A stretch of 64,000 bases of DNA, taken from contig CAVTTK010000002.1 of assembly GCA_963737625.1 (NCBI GenBank), positions 930,001 through 994,000 on the forward strand, read 5' to 3'. The stretch is from Bog-756 sp963737625. GTDB taxonomy: Bacteria > Actinomycetota > Acidimicrobiia > Acidimicrobiales > RAAP-2. Every line of letters starts with the position of its first letter. The stretch's first letter is position 1. The notes under the pieces were generated by a model, which saw only the letters and a list, made by a program, of their open reading frames with translations, had not been told where the DNA came from and ran no database searches. Positions 1 to 8,303 of this stretch are shown piece after piece. The translations under genes and the position numbers were made by a program.

Positions 1-555
1 GGGCGTCGGATGGCGGTGCCGTCGGGTACCCGACGGTGGGGGACGGGGTCCACCGCAGCCGGGCTGCTCCTGGTACTGGTCGGGGTGTACGGGCTGCTCG
101 ACACGGGATCGCTCCCGGCCGGCGGTGTCCCCTTCGTGGCCGTGGGTGCCGTGCTGGTGGGTGTGGGCATGGCCGTCGGCGGGCGCCGCACCGACCGCAC
201 CCGGTACCGTCCCGACGTCTGGAGGACGGCCGAGTGGCTGGTCGTGGGCTCCGGGGTGGTCGCCCTGGCCAGCCTCATCGCGGCGGCGATCATCGGAGTC
301 CCCGGCCTCCAGCTGGTGGTCTCCCCGCTCCACTTCCCCGAGCTTCCCGTCCTGGCTGTGCTCGGGGTGCTGGTCGGATTGGTGCCGGCCGTGGCCGCGC
401 CGGCGCCGCCCACCTTCACCACTGTCCGGCATGAGGCTCCGGTGGTCGACGGTCGCCCGGTGAGCGCCGATCGGGGCGTGCCCGACTCGGACGAACTCCG
501 GGTGCGGGCCGGGGCAGCCGGGCCCGGGGAGCCGGTCGAGGGGAGCCGGGCATGA
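1..555 (+). CDS. ECF transporter transmembrane (T) component, C-terminal fragment
   Basis: This is the 3' part of a gene whose start lies left of the window; the frame is already open at base 1. The visible part has at least three hydrophobic segments (roughly residues 18-34, 40-58 and 77-95 counted from the first ATG at 10). A short RTRYRPDVWR stretch precedes the third, and actinobacterial CbiQ/EcfT proteins commonly have such a sequence near their C-terminus. The tail is Pro/Ala-rich and polar. T components couple two ABC ATPases to a substrate-binding S protein in the membrane. The assignment leans mainly on context: the stop overlaps the ATG of a double ABC ATPase (ATGA), and an S-component-like gene follows. 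Another polytopic membrane protein is possible. Confidence 0.5.
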   Translation, partial: GRRMAVPSGTRRWGTGSTAAGLLLVLVGVYGLLDTGSLPAGGVPFVAVGAVLVGVGMAVGGRRTDRTRYRPDVWRTAEWLVVGSGVVALASLIAAAIIGVPGLQLVVSPLHFPELPVLAVLGVLVGLVPAVAAPAPPTFTTVRHEAPVVDGRPVSADRGVPDSDELRVRAGAAGPGEPVEGSRA

Positions 556-2201
556 TCCGCTTCTCCGACGTCACCTTCACCTACGACGGGTCCAGCCGGC
601 CGACCCTCTCCCACGTCGACCTGTCCATCGACGAGGGTGAGCTCTGCCTGGTGGTCGGTCAGACCGGATCGGGCAAGACCACGTTGCTCCGGGCCATCAA
701 CGGCCTCGTTCCTCACTTCACCGGAGGGCATCTTGGCGGAGAGGTGAGCGTCGGAGGCCGCTCCACCCGGGACTTCCCACCCCGGGAGTTGGCCGACCTG
801 ATCGGCGTGGTGGGCCAGAACCCAGCCACCAGCTTCGTCACGGACACCGTGGAGGACGAGCTGGCCTACACCATGGAGAATCTGGGCATCGCCCCCGACG
901 CCATGCGTCGACGGGTCGAGGACACACTCGATCTGCTCGGACTGCACGAACTCCGCAATCGCCCCCTGTCCACGCTCTCGGGAGGTCAACAGCAGAGAGT
1001 GGCCATCGGGGCGGTCCTCAGTGCCTCGCCACGGGTGCTGGTCCTCGACGAGCCCACGTCGGCCCTCGATCCCGCAGCCGCCGAGGAAGTGCTCTCGTCG
1101 CTCACCCGGCTGGTTCACGACGTGGGCATGACGGTGGTCCTGGCCGAACACCGGCTCGAGAGGGTCATCCCCTTCGCCGACCGGGTGGTGCTGGTGCCCG
1201 GTGACGGGGCACCCCTGGTGACGGGATCCACGGCCGAGATCATGGCCGCCTCCCCGGTGGCCCCGCCGCTGGTCGAGCTGGCCCGGTTGGCCGGCTGGTC
1301 GCCGCTTCCTCTCTCCGTGCGCGATGCCCGACGACTGGCCGGAGCTCTCCGCCAGCGGCTGGCCGACGCGTCTCCACCCGGGCCCGCTCCGGTCGTGGCA
1401 GGGGCCGACGGATCAGTCGGGACCGACCCGACTCCGGCCATCCGGGTCGACCGGGTGAGCGTCGACTACGGACCGGTGGTGGCGCTCGACCGGGTGTCCG
1501 TCGAAGTGGGTGCCGGCGAGGTGGTGGCCCTCATGGGTCGCAACGGATCGGGCAAGTCCACCCTTCTGGCCCAGCTGGCCGGCCTGCGCTCGCCGACGGA
1601 CGGCCGTGTCACCGTCGCCGGCGTGCCGCCGTCCAACCTTCCGGCGCGGAAGCTCATCACGGTCGTGGGACTGGTGCCCCAGGATGCCGGGGCTCTCCTC
1701 TACGGGGAGACGGTGGCGGACGAATGTGCCACCGCCGATCACGAGACGGGGCTGGATCCCGGCACCACGGCGTCCATGCTGGACGAGGTGCTTCCCGGCA
1801 TGCCGACCCACCGCCATCCCCGCGACCTCTCCGAGGGGCAACGGCTGGCCCTGGCCCTGGCCATCGTGCTGGCCCCCGGCCCGTCGGTCGTCCTGCTGGA
1901 CGAGCCCACCCGCGGCCTCGACTATCCGAGCAAGGAGCGACTGGTCACCGTCCTCCGCAAGCTGGCGGCCAACGGCGACTGCGTGCTGATCGCCACCCAC
2001 GACGTCGAGCTGGCCGCTCAGGTGGCCACCCGGGTGGTGGTGCTGGCCGAGGGTGAGGTGGTGGCCGACGGTCCCGTCCGGGATGTGGTGTGCCACTCGC
2101 CGGTCTTCGCCCCCCAGGTGGCCAAGGTGCTGGCCCCCGAGCCGTGGCTGACGGTGGACGAGGTTCGCTGGGCCCTGGGAGGTCGCCGCCATGACCGGTA
2201 G
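552..2201 (+). CDS. ECF transporter double ATPase (fused EcfA1-EcfA2)
   Basis: This 549-residue protein holds two complete ABC ATPase domains and powers an energy-coupling-factor importer from the cytoplasmic face. Domain 1 has Walker A GQTGSGKTT (36-44), signature LSGGQQQ (142-148) and Walker B RVLVLDEPTS (161-170). Domain 2 has Walker A GRNGSGKST (329-337), signature LSEGQ (427-431) and Walker B VVLLDEPTRG (about 447-455). The second signature deviates from LSGGQ, as is common when the two sites are unequal. A Pro/Ala-rich linker (about 270-295) joins the halves. Fused A1-A2 subunits are usual in actinobacterial ECF operons. The start overlaps the upstream stop (ATGA), and the 3' end overlaps the S gene by 11 nt, so the three are probably co-translated. 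Confidence 0.9.
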   Translation: MIRFSDVTFTYDGSSRPTLSHVDLSIDEGELCLVVGQTGSGKTTLLRAINGLVPHFTGGHLGGEVSVGGRSTRDFPPRELADLIGVVGQNPATSFVTDTVEDELAYTMENLGIAPDAMRRRVEDTLDLLGLHELRNRPLSTLSGGQQQRVAIGAVLSASPRVLVLDEPTSALDPAAAEEVLSSLTRLVHDVGMTVVLAEHRLERVIPFADRVVLVPGDGAPLVTGSTAEIMAASPVAPPLVELARLAGWSPLPLSVRDARRLAGALRQRLADASPPGPAPVVAGADGSVGTDPTPAIRVDRVSVDYGPVVALDRVSVEVGAGEVVALMGRNGSGKSTLLAQLAGLRSPTDGRVTVAGVPPSNLPARKLITVVGLVPQDAGALLYGETVADECATADHETGLDPGTTASMLDEVLPGMPTHRHPRDLSEGQRLALALAIVLAPGPSVVLLDEPTRGLDYPSKERLVTVLRKLAANGDCVLIATHDVELAAQVATRVVVLAEGEVVADGPVRDVVCHSPVFAPQVAKVLAPEPWLTVDEVRWALGGRRHDR

Positions 2202-3003
2202 CGAGCGGGCGCAGTCGACCGCCATCCGCCTGAGGCCCCGGGCCTCAGTGATCCTCGGCGTGACCTCGTTGATCGGCGTGGCGGCCTTCTGCTGGCCGCT
2301 GATCATCCAGAGCCAGGCCGGTGCCGATCAGGCCCACTCGGCCGATGCCCCCTGGCTGTTCGTGGCCGTCCTGCCCCTGCTCCTGGCGGTCATCCTGGGT
2401 GAGATGGCCGAGGGGACACTGGACGCCAAGGCCATCGCCCTCCTCGGAATCCTCGCCGCCTGCGGTGCGGCCTTGCGTATCCCGAGCCCCGGTGTGGCCG
2501 GGTTCGAGCCGGTCTTCTTCCTCCTGATCCCCTCGGGCCGGGTATTCGGGCGAGGCTTCGGATTCGTGCTGGGTGCGGTGACCATCGCCGCCTCCGCGCT
2601 GATCACCGGAGGCATCGGCCCGTGGCTGCCCTTCCAGATGTTCGGCGCGGCGTGGATGGGCTTCGGTGCGGGGTGCCTCCCGCCCCTCAGAGGGCGGGCC
2701 GAGCTGGTCATGCTGGCCGGCTACGCCGCCGTGTCGGCGATCGTCTACGGCACGTTGCTCAATCTGTGGTTCTGGCCGTTCGGCGCCGGCACCTCGACCA
2801 GCTTTTCCTTCTCGCCCGGGGCCGGGGCGCTGACCAACCTGCACAGTTTCCTCTTCTTCGACCTCACCACGTCGCTGGGGTTCGACATCTCGAGAGCCGT
2901 CACCAATGCCGTCCTGGTCCTCCTGCTGGGACGCCCGGTGATGGCCGCCCTGCGCCGGGCCTCGAGGCGGGCGGCGTTCGACGCCCCGGTGATCTACCAC
3001 TGA
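2191..3003 (+). CDS. ECF transporter S component-like membrane protein
   Basis: This 270-residue polytopic membrane protein has about six hydrophobic segments. In ECF importers the S component binds the vitamin or metal and sits beside the T and A subunits. Length, topology, and the Gly/Pro-rich loop carrying RVFGRG before a long hydrophobic run resemble actinobacterial proteins annotated as ECF S component. The substrate cannot be read from the sequence: I see no riboswitch in the window, because the operon promoter lies off the left edge. The start overlaps the ATPase gene by 11 nt, which supports one T-A-S operon. The family call rests partly on this neighbourhood. Confidence 0.65.
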   Translation: MTGSERAQSTAIRLRPRASVILGVTSLIGVAAFCWPLIIQSQAGADQAHSADAPWLFVAVLPLLLAVILGEMAEGTLDAKAIALLGILAACGAALRIPSPGVAGFEPVFFLLIPSGRVFGRGFGFVLGAVTIAASALITGGIGPWLPFQMFGAAWMGFGAGCLPPLRGRAELVMLAGYAAVSAIVYGTLLNLWFWPFGAGTSTSFSFSPGAGALTNLHSFLFFDLTTSLGFDISRAVTNAVLVLLLGRPVMAALRRASRRAAFDAPVIYH

Positions 3004-3027
3004 CCTCCGGCCGCCGGACTCCGGAGG
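3004..3027. terminator. Inverted repeat between convergent genes
   Basis: CCTCCGG (3004-3010) and CCGGAGG (3021-3027) form a 7-bp GC-rich stem with a 10-nt loop, exactly between two convergent stop codons. There is no T-run, so it is at most a weak bidirectional terminator. Confidence 0.3.
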
Positions 3028-3029
3028 GT

Positions 3030-4082
3030 TCAGCTCCGGTGCACCATGTGGTCCACGAAGGCCAGCTTGCGGATGACCTTGGGGGCCAGCACGAACGGAT
3101 AGAGGTCGTCGTGGCCCATCGAACGGTTGATCTGGTTGAGGGCGTAGGAGAGGTCCAGCCAGTTGTCGACGACCTCCCCGAACGAGGTGGTGCTGTCCGG
3201 CCTGGTGGGGTGGGCCCCGGTGCGATGGGCACGGCGCTGGCCGACGGTGATGGTGGCACCCAGCCCGAAGCTGTCGGCCGTCTGGAGCGTGTCGAGGATG
3301 TGGAGGTAGTGGGCGAAGGTCTCCGCCCAGTCCTCGAAGGGGTGCATGGTGGCGTAGCGGCTGATGTGGGTCCCCGACCAGTCCCGGTCGAGGTCCGGGG
3401 GGGCGTCGTAGTGCCGCTTCACGGCCAGCGCGTAGTCCTCCCGGTCGTCCCCGAACAGCACGCGGCAGGCCTCGAGGACGTCGGGCTCATTGACCAGGAT
3501 GGGCCAGTAGTAGTGGCCGATCTCGTGCCGGAAGTGGCCCAGCAGCGTGCGGTACGGCTCGCTCAGCTGCTGCCGCAGGTGCTCGCGGTGCTCGGGGTCG
3601 GCCTCGGCCAGGTCCAAGGTGATGATGCCGTTGTCGTGCCCGGTGATCACCTTGGTCTCGGCGCTGGAGAGGAGGTCGAAGGCCAATCCCTTCCCGGCGT
3701 GCTCATCCCTCGGGACGATGGGCAGTCCCAGCTCGGCCAGTTGGAAGATGAGTCGGCGTTTGGCCATCTCGCCGTGCAGTAGCTCGGCAACGCCCTCGGT
3801 GTCCCCGTCCGCCGGACGGGTCCGGGTCAGCACGCAGGACTCGCACAGGGCGTTGCTGCCCGCCGGCACCAGCCAGTTGCACCCGGTGACGGCTTGGGTG
3901 GCACACCGTTGCCAGGCCCGGACGGGACCGCTGAGATCGACGAGATGGTCCGGGGCCAGCTCGGTGAGGGCCACCACGTCCCGCCGTTGATGGACGTAGC
4001 CGAGGGGTGAGTGGCACCGGAGGCACTGGCTGTTGTCGAAGAACACCAGCTGGCCGCAGCTGTCACACGTGAACACGCGCAT
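3030..4082 (-). CDS. Putative zinc-binding metallopeptidase with N-terminal zinc ribbon
   Basis: A 350-residue protein of the bacterial zinc-ribbon plus metallopeptidase type (COG4307-like). The N-terminus holds Cys pairs typical of a ribbon: CDSC (6-9), CLRC (20-23) and CESC (80-83), with single Cys at 60 and 68. The catalytic motif HEIGH (186-190) matches HExxH, and the downstream FEDWAETFAHYLH segment probably supplies a further ligand and an acidic residue. There is no signal peptide, so it should be cytoplasmic. Substrates of this family are not established. It is transcribed alone, convergent with the ECF operon and divergent from the AlkB-like gene. Confidence 0.8.
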   Translation of the reverse strand: MRVFTCDSCGQLVFFDNSQCLRCHSPLGYVHQRRDVVALTELAPDHLVDLSGPVRAWQRCATQAVTGCNWLVPAGSNALCESCVLTRTRPADGDTEGVAELLHGEMAKRRLIFQLAELGLPIVPRDEHAGKGLAFDLLSSAETKVITGHDNGIITLDLAEADPEHREHLRQQLSEPYRTLLGHFRHEIGHYYWPILVNEPDVLEACRVLFGDDREDYALAVKRHYDAPPDLDRDWSGTHISRYATMHPFEDWAETFAHYLHILDTLQTADSFGLGATITVGQRRAHRTGAHPTRPDSTTSFGEVVDNWLDLSYALNQINRSMGHDDLYPFVLAPKVIRKLAFVDHMVHRS

Positions 4083-4209
4083 GGGTTGGGTGATCCGATC
4101 CGGGCCGGTGGGCCCCCTGGAGGTGGGTCTGATGGACGCTACCCGGCGGTCGGCCCGCCTAATCCGACATGCTCCCCGGCCCTGGTCGGTCGCTGGACTC
4201 CGCTGCAGT

Positions 4210-4223
4210 CGAACAGGTGTTCG
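4210..4223 (+). promoter_or_regulatory. LexA (SOS) box
   Basis: CGAAC-AGGT-GTTCG is a perfect inverted repeat matching the Gram-positive/actinobacterial LexA operator, including the RNRY spacer. It lies between where -35 and -10 elements would fall and ends 16 nt before the AlkB-like start codon, so LexA binding would block RNA polymerase. Confidence 0.75.
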
Positions 4224-4225
4224 TA

Positions 4226-4231
4226 TACGAT
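4226..4231 (+). promoter_or_regulatory. -10 box of the alkB-like gene (leaderless)
   Basis: TACGAT sits 8 nt before the ATG at 4240 and directly after the LexA box. That distance would place transcription initiation at or next to the start codon. Confidence 0.5.
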
Positions 4232-4239
4232 GAGGCCCG

Positions 4240-4866
4240 ATGGTGCTCTGGCAGCAGTCCCTCTTCGACCAGGGTGACGACGTGACCCTGGGTCCTGAGC
4301 CTCCCGCGCCGAGTAAGACGCGGCTGGGCGGCGGCGCCTGGACCGAGTACCAACCGGGTTGGGTCGGACGTCAGGACCTCCTGTTCGACCACCTGGTCGC
4401 CGCCGTCCCGTGGCGGTTGGAAGAGCGACCGATGTACGACCGGACGGTGGTCGTTCCCCGGATGGTCTCGTCCTACCGGGAGGGGGAGGAGCTTCCGCAC
4501 CCGGCATTGACCGAGGCGCGGCGGCTCCTCGACCGGCGCTACGGGACCGGTGCCGCCGGGGGGTTGTGCACCACCGGGCTGTGCCTCTACCGCGACGGAC
4601 GCGACAGCGTGGCCTGGCACAGCGACCGCATCGGGCGGGACACCGGGACCGACACCGTCGTGGCCATCATCTCGCTCGGTGAGCGGAGATCCTTTCTCAT
4701 CCGTCCGGTGTCCGGGGGGCCGGCCCGCCGTCACCGCCTTGGTGCCGGCGACCTGCTGGTCATGGGGGGCCGTTTCCAACGGACCTGGGAGCACTGCGTG
4801 CCCAAGACGACCCGACCCGTGGGGCCCCGGATCAGCGTGCAGTTCCGCAGCCGCGGCGCCGGCTGA
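4240..4866 (+). CDS. AlkB-like 2-oxoglutarate/Fe(II) dioxygenase
   Basis: A 208-residue AlkB-family oxygenase expected to repair alkylated bases (such as 1-methyladenine or 3-methylcytosine) by oxidative demethylation in the cytoplasm. The LYRDGRDSVAWHSD stretch contains the iron ligands H127 and D129. H185 in EHCVPKT is the third ligand, and R197 with R203 in PRISVQFR match the 2-oxoglutarate-binding Rx5R motif. The sequence around the HxD motif is closer to the ALKBH2/3-like subgroup than to E. coli AlkB. A LexA box and a -10 box lie immediately upstream, which indicates DNA-damage induction and a leaderless mRNA. It is a single gene, followed 97 nt later by the encapsulated ferritin. Confidence 0.9.
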   Translation: MVLWQQSLFDQGDDVTLGPEPPAPSKTRLGGGAWTEYQPGWVGRQDLLFDHLVAAVPWRLEERPMYDRTVVVPRMVSSYREGEELPHPALTEARRLLDRRYGTGAAGGLCTTGLCLYRDGRDSVAWHSDRIGRDTGTDTVVAIISLGERRSFLIRPVSGGPARRHRLGAGDLLVMGGRFQRTWEHCVPKTTRPVGPRISVQFRSRGAG

Positions 4867-4962
4867 CCGGCCCGGTCGGGACAGGCCTCTTGTACCCTGG
4901 ACCGGGCGCCGGGTCCGTCCGGTGCCCCGGGAGCCCAGTCGCTCCGATCACGAGGAGAGCCC

Positions 4963-5313
4963 ATGGCCCAGAGCGCAGGTCTGCACGAACCCGAGGACCG
5001 GCTGCCGTCGGCAACCATCGACCGGCATCGCGCCCTGGCGTCGATCCAAGAAGAGCTCGAGGCCGTCGACTGGTACGACCAGCGGGTGGAGGCCACCGGG
5101 GATGCCGAGCTGGCCGCGGTCCTGGCCCACAATCGGGACGAGGAGAAAGAGCATGCCGCCATGACCCTGGAATGGCTGCGGCGGAACGACCCGGTCCTGG
5201 ACCGGCATCTACGCACCTACCTGTTCACCGCGGACCCGGTGGTGGCCATGGAGGACGCCGCGGGACGGGACGACGATCCCCACTCCCTGGGCATCGGTGA
5301 TCTCCGCCGGTAG
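4963..5313 (+). CDS. Encapsulated ferritin (EncFtn) with C-terminal cargo peptide
   Basis: A 116-residue two-helix ferritin-like protein of the encapsulated-ferritin family, a ferroxidase that oxidises Fe(II) inside an encapsulin nanocompartment. The core from ELEAVDWYDQ to EEKEHAAMTLEWLRR closely resembles the Rhodospirillum rubrum protein. Expected metal ligands are E31, Y38, E61 and H64, which complete the site across a dimer interface. After a loop the C-terminus reads SLGIGDLRR, the usual encapsulin cargo-loading peptide. A GAGGAG ribosome-binding site lies 5 nt before the ATG. EncFtn genes normally precede the encapsulin shell gene; here the next gene is a convergent transglutaminase and no shell gene is visible in the window. 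Confidence 0.92.
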   Translation: MAQSAGLHEPEDRLPSATIDRHRALASIQEELEAVDWYDQRVEATGDAELAAVLAHNRDEEKEHAAMTLEWLRRNDPVLDRHLRTYLFTADPVVAMEDAAGRDDDPHSLGIGDLRR

Positions 5314-5326
5314 GGGCTCGGGGCAC

Positions 5327-6238
5327 TCAGGCCAGCTCGAAGGGCTGACTCCGGTCGTCCACCGGTAGATCGCCGCCGACCGTGGCTGTCACCTCGAGGG
5401 ACTCGAGGGTGGCGATGCCGTTGATGACCGAGGCGAAGGCGGTGTCGGCCGCGTCCCGACCCGTGGCGATCCGCACCATGGCTGACCGGGGGGCCAGATC
5501 GGTGGCGTCGTAGGCGTACCAACGTCCGTGCTCGATGACCTCGAAGACGGCATGGAAGTCCATGGGGAACAGGCCGGGGGCGTAGACCGAGGTGAACCGG
5601 GCCGGGATCCCCACCGCCCGGCACAGGGCCACTCCGAGATGGGCGAAGTCACGGCAGGTGCCCATGCCCGTGAGGAGGGTGTGCTCCGCCGAGTCGTGGA
5701 CCGAGCTCGATCCGGCCACATAGCCCACCCGTTGTCGGATCCACTCGGTGATGGCCTGAACCCGTTCCTCCACCGACGACTCCACCCCGAACTCGGCCAC
5801 AGCGAAGCCCACCAGGTGGTCCGAGGGGCAGTAGCGACTCGGGCGCAGGTACACCAGCCTCGAGTTGGCCGCCGCCAGTTCGGGTCCGCCGGGGTCACTC
5901 CCTACGGTCGTCCGACGTGGCGAGGGGGGTGAGGAGTGCAGCGCCGCCCCCGTCCGAATCTCGGCCCGGTAGGCCACCTGGAGCCTCCCGACCGGAGCGG
6001 CCAGAACGTGGGACCGGGTCCCGTTGGGTCCGAGGAGCTCGGTGGCCGGCATGGGCTCCCCCTCGGAGCGGGCGTCGAACCGCTCGGCCACCACGGCGCC
6101 GGCCGAGGCCGAGGCCGTGATCTGGAGCACCACCTCGGCGGGCTCCGCCACCCAGAATCCGAGCTCACAGGAGAGCACCCGCCGATGGTCGGATTCCGTG
6201 TCGACCTCGCCCGTCCGCGGAATGCCGAACTTTCCCAT
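5327..6238 (-). CDS. Transglutaminase-like cysteine protease fold protein
   Basis: A protein of about 303 residues with an N-terminal beta-rich half and a transglutaminase-like core. The Cys-His-Asp triad is visible as C195 (GTCRDFAH), H229 (DFHAVFEV) and D244 (YAYDATD). Bacterial members are usually proteases or amide-bond enzymes of unknown substrate, not true cross-linkers. I chose the ATG at 6238 because GGGAAG lies 7 nt upstream; an in-frame ATG at 6259 would add seven residues. There is no obvious signal peptide. The gene is divergent from the luciferase-like gene, and a TACGAC box near 6307-6302 may drive it. Confidence 0.82.
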   Translation of the reverse strand: MGKFGIPRTGEVDTESDHRRVLSCELGFWVAEPAEVVLQITASASAGAVVAERFDARSEGEPMPATELLGPNGTRSHVLAAPVGRLQVAYRAEIRTGAALHSSPPSPRRTTVGSDPGGPELAAANSRLVYLRPSRYCPSDHLVGFAVAEFGVESSVEERVQAITEWIRQRVGYVAGSSSVHDSAEHTLLTGMGTCRDFAHLGVALCRAVGIPARFTSVYAPGLFPMDFHAVFEVIEHGRWYAYDATDLAPRSAMVRIATGRDAADTAFASVINGIATLESLEVTATVGGDLPVDDRSQPFELA

Positions 6239-6311
6239 CTCTGAGCTTCCCACACCCATCGTCGGCCCGATGCCTCGTGGGGAAGCCGGCGACGCTCGGG
6301 CTCCCGTGTCG

Positions 6312-6317
6312 TAGGGT
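6312..6317 (+). promoter_or_regulatory. -10 box, leaderless
   Basis: TAGGGT followed by exactly 6 nt and the GTG start at 6324. The spacing predicts transcription starting on the initiation codon, and it supports the GTG over the downstream ATG. Confidence 0.4.
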
Positions 6318-6323
6318 CAGTCA

Positions 6324-7307
6324 GTGCCGCCACCCGTTGCCCCGACCTCTGTGCCCTTCGCCCCCGGCTCGGTCTCGATGCGTCTCTATCCCCACAACGA
6401 CCTTCCGGCATCGGAGGTGGTGTCCGAACTGTGCGCCCAAGCCGTCCTCGCCCTCAGCACCGGGTTCGACGGGGTGATGACCAGTGAACACCATGGTGGC
6501 TTCCCCGGCTACCTCCCCAATCCCCAGCAGATGTCGTCCTTCGTCCTCGATGACCATCCCACCGGGTGGGCGGCCGCCTGCCCCCTGCTCCTCCCACTCC
6601 GGCCCACCGCGTTGGTGGCTGAGGAGACGGCGTGGCTGTCGGCCCGGCATCCGGGCCGGGTGGGCCTCGGGGTGGCCGCCGGAGCGCTGCCGTTGGACTA
6701 CGAGGTCATGGGAAGCGACCGGGCATCGGCCATCGACCGGTTCGTGACCGAGCTCCCTCGGCTGGTGACCATGCTCCAGGGCCGAGGCCTCGGGTCGTTG
6801 ACCGGCGATCCTGCCCTCGCCCGGTGCGCCGACCATCCCGTACCCGTGCTCAGTGCCGCCGTCTCGCCGGCCGCGGCCCGAAGGGCCGCCCGTGCCGGGG
6901 CCGGCATCCTGATGGAGGGGATGTCCGACCCCGAGCGACTGGCCGGAGTCACCTCGGCGTACGACGATGCCGGTGGCCTGGCGGCCAAGGTCCTTATCCG
7001 GCGGGTGTGGCTGGGGGACGTTCCCTCCGACCTGGTCAACCGCCAGCGCACGGTCTACGACGGGGTGACCGGTGATGCCGCCGCCTTCGGCGCCGACCAA
7101 ACCGTGGCGGCCGACGACCCCGGCCATGCGGCGGAGCGCCTCCTGGCCGCGGTGCGGGCAACGGGGGCCACGTCGCTCGACGTCCGGGTCCACCTTCCCG
7201 GGATCCCCCCTCAGTTGGTCCGCCGCCAGATCGCTCAGCTGGGGACCGAGGTGTTGCCGCGACTCAGGGAGGCGTGGAGCCCTGACCAGCCTCAGGCGAT
7301 CGTGTGA
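6324..7307 (+). CDS. Luciferase-like (LLM class) flavin-dependent oxidoreductase
   Basis: A 327-residue protein of the bacterial luciferase-like monooxygenase superfamily, expected to use FMN or F420 in the cytoplasm. The N-terminal half follows the family: FDGVMTSEHHGGFPGYLPNP resembles the conserved E-H-H segment after the second beta strand, and GRVGLGVAAGALPLDYEVMG resembles the flavin-phosphate region. The substrate cannot be told from sequence. The GTG start is supported by a -10 box 6 nt upstream. The gene stands alone, followed by about 216 nt without a convincing gene, then a crotonase of different base composition. Confidence 0.78.
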   Translation: MPPPVAPTSVPFAPGSVSMRLYPHNDLPASEVVSELCAQAVLALSTGFDGVMTSEHHGGFPGYLPNPQQMSSFVLDDHPTGWAAACPLLLPLRPTALVAEETAWLSARHPGRVGLGVAAGALPLDYEVMGSDRASAIDRFVTELPRLVTMLQGRGLGSLTGDPALARCADHPVPVLSAAVSPAAARRAARAGAGILMEGMSDPERLAGVTSAYDDAGGLAAKVLIRRVWLGDVPSDLVNRQRTVYDGVTGDAAAFGADQTVAADDPGHAAERLLAAVRATGATSLDVRVHLPGIPPQLVRRQIAQLGTEVLPRLREAWSPDQPQAIV

Positions 7308-7523
7308 GGGCTCCCCGTCGTCCACCGACATGGGAATCCAGCGCAACGCACCGTGCTGCCTGAGTGACTCCGAGTCTCGTGCTGCGTCGATGGCGACGGC
7401 ACCCGCGCAGTGCGCACGATCGTGGCAGAACGTCAGCTCGGACTCCCGAAGGGGCGCTGAGGACGTTGGGAGTGCACAATGGTCTCTACAACCGAAAGCC
7501 GCACATGACGAGGGAGGAACGGG

Positions 7524-8303
7524 ATGGAGGACAAGGTTCTCTTCGAGGTGCATGGCCCAATCGCCGTGATTACGAACAACAACCCGGCGAAGCGCAACGC
7601 GTTCGATGATGATATGGATGCCCGACTGTTCGAGATCCTGTCCGAGCTCAAGAACCGGCCGGAAGTTCGCGCCATCATCTGGCGCGGCGAGGGGAAGGCC
7701 TGGTCCTCCGGCCGGGACGTTTCAGTCATCGGGAACAACGTCACCCCCTTGAGTCATCACCAGCTGATGGCGCGTGGGCACCGGGGGATTCAGCAGGTGT
7801 TCGAACTCGACGCGCCGATCATCGTGGCTATACACGGATGGGCCATTGGGGGCTCCTTCCAACGGGCACTGCTTTGCGACATCAGGATCGCCGCCGAAGG
7901 TACGCGCTTCATGCTGCCTGAGGTCGGCCACGGAGTCATCCCCGATACCGGGGGTGTGGGTCGTCTGTACGAGATCTGTGGCAGCGGTGTCGTGAGCGAC
8001 CTCGTTCTGACCGGGCGCGCTATGGATGCCCAAGAAGCATTCGGTCATGGGATCGTCTCCCGCATCATCGCTCCCGAAGCCCTCGATGACACGGCGTGGG
8101 ACATCGCTCACAAGATTGCCGCCTCGCCGAAGGTCACGGTCACTATGGCTCGCCGAGTCCTGAAGCACCTGAGCGAACCGGGCGTACGGGCGTCCATGGA
8201 TGACGAGCTGATCTATCAGACGTTCATCAACAAGTCGTCAGATTTCGCGGAATTCCGCACGGCGAGTGCCGAGGGGCGTGAACCCAACTACACGGGGAGT
8301 TGA
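7524..8303 (+). CDS. Enoyl-CoA hydratase/isomerase family protein, atypical base composition
   Basis: A 259-residue crotonase-fold protein. The oxyanion-hole segments are present (WSSGRDVSVIG near 53-63 and AIGGSFQRALLCD near 108-120), followed by LPEVGHGVIPDTGG, which carries a plausible catalytic Glu. Hydratase, isomerase or hydrolase activity cannot be separated. GGGAGGAAC provides a good ribosome-binding site. Base composition is unlike the neighbours: two 60-base lines counted inside it give 53% and 62% G+C, against 72% for a line of the preceding gene, and A/T-ending codons (GAT, AAT, ATT) are frequent. This suggests recent acquisition. Confidence 0.85.
   Translation: MEDKVLFEVHGPIAVITNNNPAKRNAFDDDMDARLFEILSELKNRPEVRAIIWRGEGKAWSSGRDVSVIGNNVTPLSHHQLMARGHRGIQQVFELDAPIIVAIHGWAIGGSFQRALLCDIRIAAEGTRFMLPEVGHGVIPDTGGVGRLYEICGSGVVSDLVLTGRAMDAQEAFGHGIVSRIIAPEALDDTAWDIAHKIAASPKVTVTMARRVLKHLSEPGVRASMDDELIYQTFINKSSDFAEFRTASAEGREPNYTGS

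Noticed and set aside
1413..2306. A 297-codon minus-strand frame under the ECF ATPase
   Set aside because: It lies opposite an intact ABC ATPase with all motifs; third-position G/C in the real gene keeps the antisense frame open.
3547..3990. Plus-strand frame of 147 codons over the metallopeptidase
   Set aside because: The minus-strand frame has the HEIGH motif and Cys pairs; this frame shows only Ser/Arg-rich sequence.
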